From Streptomyces spinoverrucosus (GTDB lineage: Bacteria; Actinomycetota; Actinomycetes; Streptomycetales; Streptomycetaceae), in assembly GCF_006539505.1 (NCBI RefSeq), contig NZ_BJND01000007.1:124001-188000 (forward strand): 64,000 nucleotides of DNA, written 5' to 3'. Below the pieces are notes generated by a model. The model saw only the letters and a list, made by a program, of their open reading frames with translations, searched no databases and had not been told where the DNA came from. The translations under genes and the position numbers were made by a program. Of this stretch, positions 33,190-41,651 are shown piece by piece (position 1 is the first letter of the stretch; each line of letters opens with the position of its first letter).

Positions 33190-33771
33190 TCACCCCGGCC
33201 GCTGTCCAGGAATCCGCCCCAGTGCCGCCACCGCGGCCTCCGCCAGGGCCGGATGGGCGAGGGCCTCGTTCAGTACCGGCCCGGCCCGGGTGTCCCCCAG
33301 CTCCCCCAGCCCCTCCACGCACGCGAGGGCCACGCGGCGGTACGGGTCGTGTGGGCGGAGGCGGCGTTGCAGTGTCGTGATCAGGGCGGGGACGGACTCC
33401 GGGGCCCGGAGCTCGACGAGCAGACGGACGGGGTGGAGGGCATAAGCCACCCGCAGTTCGTTCGTCGCGAGCGCGGCCGCCGCGCGGGCGGTGCGTGGGT
33501 CGCCGAGCCGGGCGAGCGCGTGGGCGGCGGAGGCGCAGCGCGGTGGATCGCGGTGGTTGAGCAGGAGGACGAGGGATTCGAAGGCCCGCCGGTCACCGGC
33601 GAGGCCCAGCCGGAACGCGGCCAACTCCCTGGCCCACAGCGGCTGCCCGGGCGCGGTGAGCACTCCGGCCAGTTCGTCGTGATCCTCGGTCGCCACCAGC
33701 CGCTCGTACTCCGCGGAACCCCGGGACTCCCGCCGTAAGCGCTCCGTGAGCGATCGCAACTCTTCGTCCAT
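33190..33771 (-). CDS. HEAT-repeat protein
   Basis: 193 residues built from helical pairs. Repeats such as LWARELAAFRLGLAGDRRAF, CASAAHALARLGDPRTARAA and RRVALACVEGLGELGDTRAG show the A-x-x-A-L-x-x-L-G-D pattern of HEAT/PBS-lyase repeats. Such proteins act as scaffolds; no enzyme residues are apparent. Start ATG at 33771; the open frame continues upstream but the coding pattern weakens. Confidence 0.75.
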   Translation of the reverse strand: MDEELRSLTERLRRESRGSAEYERLVATEDHDELAGVLTAPGQPLWARELAAFRLGLAGDRRAFESLVLLLNHRDPPRCASAAHALARLGDPRTARAAAALATNELRVAYALHPVRLLVELRAPESVPALITTLQRRLRPHDPYRRVALACVEGLGELGDTRAGPVLNEALAHPALAEAAVAALGRIPGQRPG

Positions 33772-34140
33772 GACGCGAGCGTACAAACGATCTCGGCCCG
33801 AGGGACCTACATCACAAAGACAAAGGACTGGCGCGCTCGTTACCCGCGGGTTAAGCTCAGACGAGCGAGTTACCCGCTCGCATTCCTGCTCGCGACGGCC
33901 TGGTGACGCAGCCGTTGTGAGAGCAGTCGGTTCGGTACACCAGGTACCGCAGTACGACTCGGCCACGGGACAGGGCCGGTCGGTCATCACCGTTCCTCGG
34001 ACGTGTGCACGTCCGCCGCGACGGCACCGGGCGTGTGCGCTTGCAGCCCGGCATCACCCGCACTCCTCACGCACCCGGTGCGCCCCCTGGCGCACCCGGG
34101 CGCGTTTCCAGTCGTCACCCTCAATTCCAGGAGTCCCGCG
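33772..34140. promoter_or_regulatory. Long upstream region of the hydroxyacyl-CoA dehydrogenase gene, with inverted and direct repeats
   Basis: 369 bp without a convincing gene. It contains a near-palindrome TTACCCGCGGGTTAA (33840-33854), and its half-site GTTACCCGC recurs 30 bp downstream (33839-33847 and 33869-33877). A CGGTAC-ACCAG-GTACCG hairpin follows at 33933-33949. These are likely regulator sites for the downstream gene; no clear hexamers were found. Confidence 0.45.
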
Positions 34141-35946
34141 ATGGCCACTCCCCTGTCCGACAGCCCTCTGTCCCCGCTCAAGACCATTGCCGTCGTCGGC
34201 CTCGGCACCATGGGCACCGGCATCGCCGAAGTCCTGGCCAAGGCAGGCCGCGAGGTCGTCGGCATCGACATCAGCGAGGCCCAGGCGGTGCGCTGCGTCG
34301 CCACCCTGGAGTCCTCCACCGCCCGCGCCGTCGAGCGCGGCCGCCTCACCGAGGAGGAGCGCGCGGAGGCACTCGCCCGCGTCCGCACCTCCACCGACCT
34401 GCGGGCGGCGGCCGACGCCGACCTGGTGATCGAGGTGGCGCCGGAGTCGTACGAGCTCAAGCAGCAGATCTTCCGCGAACTGGACGGCATCGTGCGCCCG
34501 GAGACGATCCTGGCGACCGGCACCAACGCCCTGTCCGTCACGCGGCTGGCCGCCGACTCGGCCCGCCCGGAGCGCGTGCTGGGCCTGCACTTCTTCAACC
34601 CGGCGCCCGCGATGCGGCTGGTCGAGGTGGTCTCCTCGGTGCTCACCGCGCCGCAGGCCGTCGCCGCGGTCACGGACCTCGCGATCCAGCTGGGCAAGGA
34701 GCCCGTGGCGGTCGGCGACCGGCCCGGATTCGTCGCCGACGGGCTGCTGTTCGGCTACCTCAACCAGGCCGCCGCGATGTACGAGGCGAAGTACGCCTCC
34801 CGCGAGGACATCGACGCCGCGATGCGGCTCGGCTGCGGTCTGCCCATGGGCCCGCTCGCCCTGCTCGACCTGATCGGCATCGACACCGCGCGCACCGTCC
34901 TGGACGCCATGTACGCCGCGTCGCACGACCGGCTGCACGCCCCCGCGCCGATCCTGAAGCAGCTCAGCGAGGCGGGCCTGACGGGGCGCAAGTCGGGCCG
35001 CGGCTTCTACACCTACGAGGCTCCGGGCAGCGCCACCGTCGTCCGGGACGCCCAGACCCCGCTGTCCGGTGACCTTCAGGTCCCCGGCCGCCCGGTCCGC
35101 TCGGTCGGTGTCGCGGGCTCCGGCACCATGGCGTCCGGCATCGCCGAGGTGTTCGCCAAGGCCGGGTACGACGTCGTGCTCGCCGCCCGCAGCGAGGAGA
35201 AGGCGCAGGCCGCCAAGGCCCGGATCGGCAAGTCGCTGTCGCGCTCCGTCGACAAGGGCCGGCTGACCGCCGAGGCGGCGGCGCAGACGCTGGACCGGAT
35301 CACCCCGGCGGGCTCGTACGACGCCTTCGCCGACGTCGATCTGGCGGTCGAGGCGGTCGCCGAGGACCTGGAGATCAAGCGGCAGCTGTTCGCGGCGCTG
35401 GACAAGGTGTGCAAGCCGGGCGCGGTGCTGGCCACGACCACCTCGTCACTGCCGGTCGTCGCCTGTGCCCGCGCCACCTCGCGTCCTCAGGACGTGATCG
35501 GGATGCACTTCTTCAACCCGGCGCCGGCGATGAAGCTGGTCGAGGTCGTCCGCACGGTGCTGACCGCCGACGACGTCCACGCCACGGTCCGCGAGGTCTG
35601 CGGCAAGATCAGGAAGCATGCCGTCGACTGCGGCGACCGGGCGGGATTCATCGTCAACGCCCTGCTCTTCCCGTACCTGAACAACGCGATCAAGATGGTC
35701 CAGGACCACTACGCGTCCCTCGACGACATCGACGCCGCGATGAAGCTGGGCGGCGGCTACCCGATGGGCCCCTTCGAGCTGCTGGACGTGGTCGGTCTGG
35801 ACGTCTCGCTGGCCATCGAGAAGGTCCTGCACCGCGAGTTCCGCGACCCGGGCCTGGCCCCGGCGCCGCTTCTGGAGCACCTGGTGGCCGCGGGCTGCCT
35901 CGGCCGCAAGACGGGCCGCGGCTTCCGCGAATATGCCCGGCGCTGA
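34141..35946 (+). CDS. Double-domain 3-hydroxyacyl-CoA (3-hydroxybutyryl-CoA) dehydrogenase
   Basis: 601 residues made of two full 3-hydroxyacyl-CoA dehydrogenase units in tandem. Each has a Rossmann NAD site (GLGTMGTGIAE near 20, GSGTMASGIAE near 326), LHFFNPAPAMRLVEVV or MHFFNPAPAMKLVEVV with the catalytic His, and a C-terminal PMGPLALLD or PMGPFELLD dimer domain. Single-unit relatives are about 285 residues. It oxidises 3-hydroxyacyl-CoA or makes 3-hydroxybutyryl-CoA from acetoacetyl-CoA, so could feed crotonyl-CoA to the ccr operon just downstream. AGGAG lies 7 nt before the ATG at 34141. Confidence 0.88.
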   Translation: MATPLSDSPLSPLKTIAVVGLGTMGTGIAEVLAKAGREVVGIDISEAQAVRCVATLESSTARAVERGRLTEEERAEALARVRTSTDLRAAADADLVIEVAPESYELKQQIFRELDGIVRPETILATGTNALSVTRLAADSARPERVLGLHFFNPAPAMRLVEVVSSVLTAPQAVAAVTDLAIQLGKEPVAVGDRPGFVADGLLFGYLNQAAAMYEAKYASREDIDAAMRLGCGLPMGPLALLDLIGIDTARTVLDAMYAASHDRLHAPAPILKQLSEAGLTGRKSGRGFYTYEAPGSATVVRDAQTPLSGDLQVPGRPVRSVGVAGSGTMASGIAEVFAKAGYDVVLAARSEEKAQAAKARIGKSLSRSVDKGRLTAEAAAQTLDRITPAGSYDAFADVDLAVEAVAEDLEIKRQLFAALDKVCKPGAVLATTTSSLPVVACARATSRPQDVIGMHFFNPAPAMKLVEVVRTVLTADDVHATVREVCGKIRKHAVDCGDRAGFIVNALLFPYLNNAIKMVQDHYASLDDIDAAMKLGGGYPMGPFELLDVVGLDVSLAIEKVLHREFRDPGLAPAPLLEHLVAAGCLGRKTGRGFREYARR

Positions 35947-36010
35947 CCGGCCGGGCGACTGGTTCAGGGCAGGTGCGGAGTGGGGCGGACTGCTCGACCC
36001 CGCTGGTTCT

Positions 36011-36033
36011 CCCCCGCCCGTCAGGGGCGGGGG
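36011..36033 (+). terminator. Terminator after the hydroxyacyl-CoA dehydrogenase gene
   Basis: CCCCCGCCC and GGGCGGGGG form perfect 9-bp arms with a GTCAG loop, 64 bp past the stop, followed by AAAC. A strong GC hairpin without a T-run. Confidence 0.6.
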
Positions 36034-36082
36034 AAACCCCCGACCTGCGCATCGAGCTGCGCACATGCAGTACGTTCGGGGC

Positions 36083-36892
36083 ATGCCCCAGCCCGCCAAG
36101 TCCTCACGTACATCAGCCGCACCCGACGCGCCGGAGAGCGCCGCGGGCAGTCGCGCCGCCGCCCAACGGCTCAAAATGCGCCGGGAACTGGCGGCCGCGG
36201 CCATGGAGCTGTTCGCGACCAAGGGCTACGAGGCGACCACCGTCGACGAGATCGCGGCCCAGGCCGGGGTCGCCCGCCGCACCTTCTTCCGCCACTTCCG
36301 CTCCAAGGAAGAGGCGATCTTCCCCGACCACGACGACACCCTGATCCGGGCCGAGGCGGTGCTGAACGCGGCACCCGCACACGAGCACCCGCTCGACACG
36401 GTGTGCCGCGGGATCAAGGAAGTCATGAAGATGTACGCGGCCCGGCCGGAGATCTCGGTCGCCCGCTACAAGCTCACCCGTGAGGTGCCCACCCTGCGCG
36501 AGGCCGAGATCGCCTCGGTGGCCCGCTACGAGCGCCTGTTCACCCGCTATCTGCTCGGCCACTTCGACGAGCACGCGCACGACGACGACGCCAACGACGA
36601 CCCGCTGCTCGCCGAGGTCGCCGCCTCCGCCGTCGTCACCGCCCACAACCACGTGCTGCGGCGCTGGTTGCGCGCGGGCGGCCAGGGGGACGTGGAGGCG
36701 CAGCTGGACCACGCCTTCGCGATCGTGCGCAAGACGTTCGGGGCGGGCATCGGGATAGGGCGTTCCGCGGCGCCGAAGCCGGCCCCCGCGTCGGTCTCCA
36801 CGCGGGGCGAGGTGCTGGTGACGGTCGCCCGCACGGATGTCCCGCTGGACGAGGTCATGCGCACCATCGAGGAGGCGCTCAAGGACCGCTGA
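36083..36892 (+). CDS. TetR family transcriptional regulator
   Basis: 269 residues. After a Ser/Ala-rich N-terminus, the helix-turn-helix is visible in LFATKGYEATTVDEIAAQAG and VARRTFFRHFRSKEEAI (about residues 42-80). The ligand domain contains an acidic stretch DEHAHDDDANDDP. The length is above the usual 200-220 because of both ends. It lies between the hydroxyacyl-CoA dehydrogenase and the ccr operon, and its own strand and a strong terminator follow, so it is the obvious candidate to bind the palindromes before ccr. Ligand could be an acyl-CoA, by context only. The ATG at 36083 is chosen as the first with good coding pattern. Confidence 0.85.
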   Translation: MPQPAKSSRTSAAPDAPESAAGSRAAAQRLKMRRELAAAAMELFATKGYEATTVDEIAAQAGVARRTFFRHFRSKEEAIFPDHDDTLIRAEAVLNAAPAHEHPLDTVCRGIKEVMKMYAARPEISVARYKLTREVPTLREAEIASVARYERLFTRYLLGHFDEHAHDDDANDDPLLAEVAASAVVTAHNHVLRRWLRAGGQGDVEAQLDHAFAIVRKTFGAGIGIGRSAAPKPAPASVSTRGEVLVTVARTDVPLDEVMRTIEEALKDR

Positions 36893-36912
36893 GCGCCGCC
36901 GCACCTTGTGAG

Positions 36913-36940
36913 AACGGCCACCCGCCCGGGTGGCCGTTTT
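36913..36940 (+). terminator. Rho-independent terminator after the TetR gene
   Basis: AACGGCCACCCG and CGGGTGGCCGTT are perfect 12-bp complements with almost no loop, followed by TT. This is the clearest terminator in the window and isolates ccr from the TetR gene. Confidence 0.85.
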
Positions 36941-37035
36941 GGCATGTCAGAGCCCTTTTTCGACGCCTTCTGAGACGGCATTCGATCGATCATCGCTCAT
37001 TTGTTACGTAAAGATTTCATCTGAGAGCAAGTTCT

Positions 37036-37071
37036 GGCACTCAGTGCCTTGTCAGCTGACACGCGGTGTCA
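37036..37071. promoter_or_regulatory. Cluster of palindromes at the ccr promoter (candidate operators)
   Basis: Three dyads lie side by side: GGCACTCAGTGCC (37036-37048), TGTCAGCTGACA (37050-37061) and TGACAC-GCG-GTGTCA (37057-37071). A further TTACGTAA is at 37004-37011. The 15-bp third site has the size and form of a TetR-family operator. Confidence 0.6.
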
Positions 37072-37077
37072 TACGTT
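37049..37077 (+). promoter_or_regulatory. Predicted ccr promoter
   Basis: TTGTCA (37049-37054) and TACGTT (37072-37077) are separated by exactly 17 bp, matching the -35/-10 pattern of the vegetative (HrdB-type) sigma factor. The TGACAC-GCG-GTGTCA dyad fills the end of the spacer. Transcription should start near 37084. Confidence 0.5.
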
Positions 37078-37083
37078 GAAGGA

Positions 37084-37305
37084 GTCCGGGCGGCCGGCGT
37101 GCAGCGACCTTTCGTACGCCGGCTGTCCCCGCAAGCCAATGGCCTGCGCGCCCGGACGCCTGCGTCACAGGCAACCTCCCGCGCCACAAAGCGCTGCCGA
37201 ACCAAGCACCACCCGCCGAACCGACGGCAACCCTCATCCCTCAGCAGCACCGACGTAACCCTCAGCGCCCTCCCCTCAAGGACGCTCACCGCCGGAGGCA
37301 ACACC
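37084..37305 (+). promoter_or_regulatory. Structured 5' leader of the ccr operon
   Basis: From the predicted transcript start, GTCCGGGCG (37084-37092) can pair with CGCCCGGAC (37149-37157). Directly inside, GCCGGCGT (37093-37100) pairs with ACGCCGGC (37116-37123). Then GCCTG-CGTCA-CAGGC (37158-37172) and GCGC-CACAAA-GCGC (37181-37194) form hairpins. The segment lacks coding bias although the ccr frame stays open through it. CCTCC at about 37175 could pair with the GGAGG before the start codon. Confidence 0.45.
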
Positions 37306-38649
37306 GTGACCGTGAAGGACATCCTCGACGCGATCCAGTCGCCCGACTCCACGCCGGCCGACTTCGCCGCTCTGCCGCTCCCCGAGTCGTACCGCGCGAT
37401 CACCGTGCACAAGGACGAGACGGAGATGTTCGCGGGCCTCGCGACCCGCGACAAGGACCCCCGCAAGTCGATCCACCTGGACGAGGTGCCGGTGCCGGAA
37501 CTCGGCCCCGGCGAGGCCCTGGTGGCCGTCATGGCCTCCTCGGTGAACTACAACTCGGTGTGGACCTCGATCTTCGAGCCGCTGTCCACCTTCGGGTTCC
37601 TGGAGCGCTACGGCAGGCTCAGCGAGCTCACCAAGCGCCACGACCTGCCGTACCACATCATCGGCTCCGACCTCGCGGGCGTCGTCCTGCGCACCGGCCC
37701 GGGCGTCAACTCCTGGAAGCCCGGCGACGAGGTCGTCGCGCACTGCCTGTCGGTCGAGCTGGAGTCCAGCGACGGCCACAACGACACCATGCTCGACCCC
37801 GAGCAGCGCATCTGGGGCTTCGAGACCAACTTCGGCGGCCTCGCCGAGATCGCGCTGGTGAAGTCCAACCAGCTGATGCCCAAGCCCGCCCACCTGTCGT
37901 GGGAGGAGGCCGCCGCACCGGGCCTGGTCAACTCCACCGCGTACCGCCAGCTGGTCTCCCGCAACGGCGCCCAGATGAAGCAGGGCGACAACGTCCTCAT
38001 CTGGGGCGCGAGCGGCGGACTCGGCTCCTACGCCACGCAGTTCGCGCTCGCGGGCGGGGCGACCCCCATCTGTGTCGTCTCCAGCGAGCAGAAGGCCGAT
38101 ATCTGCCGGAAGATGGGCGCCGAGCTGATCATCGACCGCACCGCCGAGGACTACAAGTTCTGGAAGGACGAGCACACCCAGGACCCCAAGGAGTGGAAGC
38201 GGTTCGGCAAGCGCATCCGTGAGCTGACCGGTGGCGAGGACGTCGACATCGTCTTCGAGCACCCGGGCCGCGAGACGTTCGGCGCCAGCGTGTACGTCAC
38301 CCGCAAGGGCGGCACCATCGTCACCTGCGCCTCCACCTCCGGATACGACCACCAGTACGACAACCGCTACCTGTGGATGTCCCTGAAGCGGATCATCGGC
38401 TCCCACTTCGCCAACTACCGCGAGGCCTGGGAGGCCAACCGCCTCATCGCCAAGGGCAAGATCCACCCGACCCTGTCGAAGGTCTACCCGCTGGAGCAGA
38501 CCGGCCAGGCCGCCCACGACGTCCACCGCAACGCCCACCAGGGCAAGGTCGGTGTGCTGTGCCTGGCGCCCGAGGAGGGTCTCGGTGTGCGCGACCACGA
38601 GATGCGCGCCCAGCACCTCGACGCCATCAACCGCTTCCGGAACATCTGA
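37306..38649 (+). CDS. ccr: Crotonyl-CoA carboxylase/reductase
   Basis: 447 residues, the usual Ccr length. The medium-chain reductase fold shows NYNSVWTSIFEPLSTFGFLE, IIGSDLAGVVLRTGPGVNSW, the NADPH site VLIWGASGGLGSYATQFALA and VFEHPGRETFGASVYVTRKG. Ccr reduces crotonyl-CoA with NADPH while adding CO2, giving (2S)-ethylmalonyl-CoA, both for acetate assimilation and as a polyketide extender unit. The GTG at 37306 has GGAGG 7 nt upstream. It heads ccr-meaA-mcl-mch-acd. Confidence 0.95.
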   Translation: MTVKDILDAIQSPDSTPADFAALPLPESYRAITVHKDETEMFAGLATRDKDPRKSIHLDEVPVPELGPGEALVAVMASSVNYNSVWTSIFEPLSTFGFLERYGRLSELTKRHDLPYHIIGSDLAGVVLRTGPGVNSWKPGDEVVAHCLSVELESSDGHNDTMLDPEQRIWGFETNFGGLAEIALVKSNQLMPKPAHLSWEEAAAPGLVNSTAYRQLVSRNGAQMKQGDNVLIWGASGGLGSYATQFALAGGATPICVVSSEQKADICRKMGAELIIDRTAEDYKFWKDEHTQDPKEWKRFGKRIRELTGGEDVDIVFEHPGRETFGASVYVTRKGGTIVTCASTSGYDHQYDNRYLWMSLKRIIGSHFANYREAWEANRLIAKGKIHPTLSKVYPLEQTGQAAHDVHRNAHQGKVGVLCLAPEEGLGVRDHEMRAQHLDAINRFRNI

Positions 38650-38659
38650 GGAGCGGTGC

Positions 38660-40687
38660 ATGACTGAGCGTCAGAAGGACCGGCCGTGGCTCATGCGCAC
38701 CTACGCCGGTCACTCCACGGCCGAGGCGTCCAACGAGTTGTACCGGCGCAACCTCGCCAAGGGTCAGACGGGTCTGTCGGTGGCGTTCGACCTGCCGACG
38801 CAGACCGGCTACGACTCCGACCACATCCTCGCCCGCGGCGAGGTCGGCCGGGTCGGCGTGCCGATCGGGCACCTCGGTGACATGCGCCGGCTGTTCCAGG
38901 ACATCCCCCTGGAGCAGATGAACACCTCGATGACCATCAATGCCACGGCCATGTGGCTGCTGGCGCTCTACCAGGTCGTCGCGGAGGAGCAGGGCGCGGA
39001 CATCACCAAGCTCCAGGGCACGACGCAGAACGACATCGTCAAGGAGTACCTCTCGCGCGGGACGCATGTGTTCCCGCCGGGGCCCTCACTCCGGCTGACG
39101 ACGGACATGATCGCGTACACGGTCAACAACATCCCGAAGTGGAACCCGATCAACATCTGCAGCTACCACCTGCAGGAGGCGGGCGCCACTCCGGTTCAGG
39201 AGATCGCGTACGCGATGTCCACCGCGATCGCCGTGCTCGACGCGGTGTTCGCCTCCGGCCAGGTTCCCGAGGACCGCAAGGGCGATGTCGTCGCCCGCAT
39301 CTCGTTCTTCGTCAACGCGGGTGTCCGGTTCATCGAGGAGATGTGCAAGATGCGGGCGTTCGGCCGCATCTGGGACAAGGTCACACGCGAGCGGTACGGC
39401 ATCGAGAACCCCAAGCACCGCCGCTTCCGCTACGGCGTCCAGGTCAACTCCCTCGGCCTGACCGAGGCGCAGCCGGAGAACAACGTCCAGCGGATCGTCC
39501 TCGAAATGCTGGCCGTGACCCTCTCGAAGGACGCACGCGCGCGTGCCGTGCAGCTGCCCGCCTGGAACGAGGCGCTGGGCCTGCCGCGCCCCTGGGACCA
39601 GCAGTGGTCCCTGCGCATCCAGCAGGTGCTCGCGCACGAGAGCGACCTGCTGGAGTACGACGACATCTTCGAGGGCTCGAAGGTGATCGAGGCGAAGGTG
39701 AGCGAACTCGTCGAGGAGTCCCTCGCCGAGATCGACCGCATCCAGGAGATGGGCGGCGCGATGGCCGCCGTCGAGTCCGGCTACCTCAAGTCGCAGCTGG
39801 TCGCCTCGCACGCCGAGCGCCGGGCGCGGATCGAGTCCGGCGACGAGAAGATCGTCGGCGTCAACATCTTCGAGACGACCGAGCCGAACCCGCTGACCGC
39901 CGACCTGGACACCGCGATCCAGACGGTCGACCCGGCGGTCGAGGCCCGGGTCATCGCCTCGCTGCAGAACTGGCGCGACACCCGCTACCAGCCGCCCTTC
40001 AACCACCCCCGCCCCTGCAAGGCGCTGGACCGGCTGAAGGAGGCCGCCAAGGGCACCGGCAACCTCATGGAGGCCACCCTGGAGTGCGCCCGCGCCGGGG
40101 TCACGACCGGCGAGTGGGCGGGGGCCCTGCGCGAGGTGTTCGGCGAGTTCCGCGCGCCGACGGGCGTGTCGTCGGCGCCGGTGGCCGTCCCCGCCGAGGA
40201 GGGCAGCGCCATGTCCCAGGTGCGCCGCAAGGTCGAGGTGACGGCCCAGGACCTCGGCGTCGGCAAGCTGCGCTTCCTGGTCGGCAAGCCGGGCCTGGAC
40301 GGGCACTCCAACGGCGCCGAACAGATCGCCGTCCGTGCGCGTGACGCCGGCTTCGAGGTCGTCTACCAGGGCATCCGGCTGACGCCCGAGCAGATCGTGG
40401 ACGCCGCCCTCGCCGAGGACGTGCACGCGGTCGGCCTGTCGATCCTCTCCGGCTCGCACGCCCAGCTGGTCCCGGACGTACTGGACCGGCTGCGCGAGGC
40501 CGGTGCGACCGACATCCCGGTGATCGCCGGCGGGATCATCCCGAACGGCGACGCCGAGCAGCTCAGGGCCGCCGGAGTGGCCGCGGTCTTCACCCCGAAG
40601 GACTTCGACATCACCGGGATCATCGGCCGTATCGTCGACGAGATCCGCACAGCGAACAAGCTCGACCCCCTGGAGGTCCCCGCATGA
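38660..40687 (+). CDS. meaA: Ethylmalonyl-CoA mutase (MeaA, B12-dependent)
   Basis: 675 residues. The N-terminal barrel starts RPWLMRTYAGHSTAEASNEL and has VAFDLPTQTGYDSDHILARG, as in the methylmalonyl-CoA mutase family. The C-terminal cobalamin domain has the lower-ligand motif in LDGHSNGAEQIA, with LSILSGSH and VIAGGIIP. Both domains are in one chain of this length, which fits ethylmalonyl-CoA mutase (Ecm/MeaA) and the position after ccr. It turns ethylmalonyl-CoA into methylsuccinyl-CoA. The ATG lies 10 bp after the ccr stop with GAGGAGCG in front. Confidence 0.93.
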   Translation: MTERQKDRPWLMRTYAGHSTAEASNELYRRNLAKGQTGLSVAFDLPTQTGYDSDHILARGEVGRVGVPIGHLGDMRRLFQDIPLEQMNTSMTINATAMWLLALYQVVAEEQGADITKLQGTTQNDIVKEYLSRGTHVFPPGPSLRLTTDMIAYTVNNIPKWNPINICSYHLQEAGATPVQEIAYAMSTAIAVLDAVFASGQVPEDRKGDVVARISFFVNAGVRFIEEMCKMRAFGRIWDKVTRERYGIENPKHRRFRYGVQVNSLGLTEAQPENNVQRIVLEMLAVTLSKDARARAVQLPAWNEALGLPRPWDQQWSLRIQQVLAHESDLLEYDDIFEGSKVIEAKVSELVEESLAEIDRIQEMGGAMAAVESGYLKSQLVASHAERRARIESGDEKIVGVNIFETTEPNPLTADLDTAIQTVDPAVEARVIASLQNWRDTRYQPPFNHPRPCKALDRLKEAAKGTGNLMEATLECARAGVTTGEWAGALREVFGEFRAPTGVSSAPVAVPAEEGSAMSQVRRKVEVTAQDLGVGKLRFLVGKPGLDGHSNGAEQIAVRARDAGFEVVYQGIRLTPEQIVDAALAEDVHAVGLSILSGSHAQLVPDVLDRLREAGATDIPVIAGGIIPNGDAEQLRAAGVAAVFTPKDFDITGIIGRIVDEIRTANKLDPLEVPA

Positions 40688-41646
40688 CCACGGTCAACCG
40701 CCTTCGTCCCCGGCGTTCCTGCCTGGCGGTACCGGGCTCGAACCCCCGCTTCCTGGAGAAGGCGCAGGGCCTCCCGGCCGACCAGGTCTTCCTGGACCTG
40801 GAGGACGCGTGCGCGCCGCTCGCCAAGCCGGAGGCGCGGCACACCATCGTCAAGTTCCTCAACGAGGGCGACTGGACGGGCAAGACGAGGGTCGTGCGCG
40901 TCAACGACTGGACGACCGAGTGGACGTATCGAGATGTCGTCACGGTCGTCGAGGGTGCGGGCCCGAACCTGGACTGCATCATGCTGCCGAAGGTCCAGGA
41001 CGCCCAGCAGATCGTCGCTCTGGACCTGCTCCTGACCCAGATCGAGAAGACCATGGGCTTCGAGGTCGGCCGGATCGGCATCGAGGCGCAGATCGAGAAC
41101 GCGCAGGGCCTGAACAACGTCAACGAGATCGCGCAGGCCTCGCCACGCATCGAGACGATCATCTTCGGCCCGGCCGACTTCATGGCGTCGATCAACATGA
41201 AGTCGCTGGTCGTGGGCGAGCAGCCGCCCGGCTACCCGGCGGACGCCTACCACTACATCCTGATGAAGATCCTGATGGCCGCCCGCGCCAACAACCTCCA
41301 GGCGATCGACGGCCCCTACCTCCAGATCCGCAACATCGACGGCTACCGCGAGGTCGCGCAGCGCGCCGCGGCGCTCGGCTTCGACGGCAAGTGGGTGCTG
41401 CACCCGGGCCAGGTCGAGGCGTCCAACGAGATCTTCTCGCCCTCGCAGGAGGACTACGACCACGCCGAGCTGATCCTGGACGCGTACGACTACTACACGT
41501 CCGAGGCGGGCGGCAAGAAGGGCTCCGCGATGCTCGGCGACGAGATGATCGACGAGGCCAGCCGCAAGATGGCGCTGGTCATCGCGGGCAAGGGACGCGC
41601 CGCCGGCATGCAGCGCACCAGCCAGTTCGAGATTCCGGAGGCGTGA
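40684..41646 (+). CDS. mcl: HpcH/HpaI family (beta-methyl)malyl-CoA lyase
   Basis: 320 residues. RRSCLAVPGSNPRFLEKAQG, QVFLDLEDACAPLAKPEAR and the Glu/Asp metal ligands in IGIEAQIENAQGLNNVNEI and FGPADFMASI define the citrate lyase beta-like family. GKWVLHPGQVEASNEIFSPS is the usual C-terminal signature of Mcl. In this cluster it should split beta-methylmalyl-CoA into glyoxylate and propionyl-CoA, and may also handle malyl-CoA. It overlaps meaA by ATGA. Confidence 0.9.
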   Translation: MTTVNRLRPRRSCLAVPGSNPRFLEKAQGLPADQVFLDLEDACAPLAKPEARHTIVKFLNEGDWTGKTRVVRVNDWTTEWTYRDVVTVVEGAGPNLDCIMLPKVQDAQQIVALDLLLTQIEKTMGFEVGRIGIEAQIENAQGLNNVNEIAQASPRIETIIFGPADFMASINMKSLVVGEQPPGYPADAYHYILMKILMAARANNLQAIDGPYLQIRNIDGYREVAQRAAALGFDGKWVLHPGQVEASNEIFSPSQEDYDHAELILDAYDYYTSEAGGKKGSAMLGDEMIDEASRKMALVIAGKGRAAGMQRTSQFEIPEA

Positions 41647-41651
41647 GCGCG

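Noticed and set aside
37084..37305. Cobalamin riboswitch before ccr-meaA
   Set aside because: The operon encodes a B12-dependent mutase, but I could not find the conserved B12 box or the typical long multi-arm layout; the leader is reported only as a structured candidate.
37066..37305. N-terminal extension of Ccr by 80 residues in the same open frame
   Set aside because: The part before GTG 37306 lacks third-position GC bias, begins before the predicted transcript start, and Ccr proteins are about 447 residues long; GGAGG precedes 37306.
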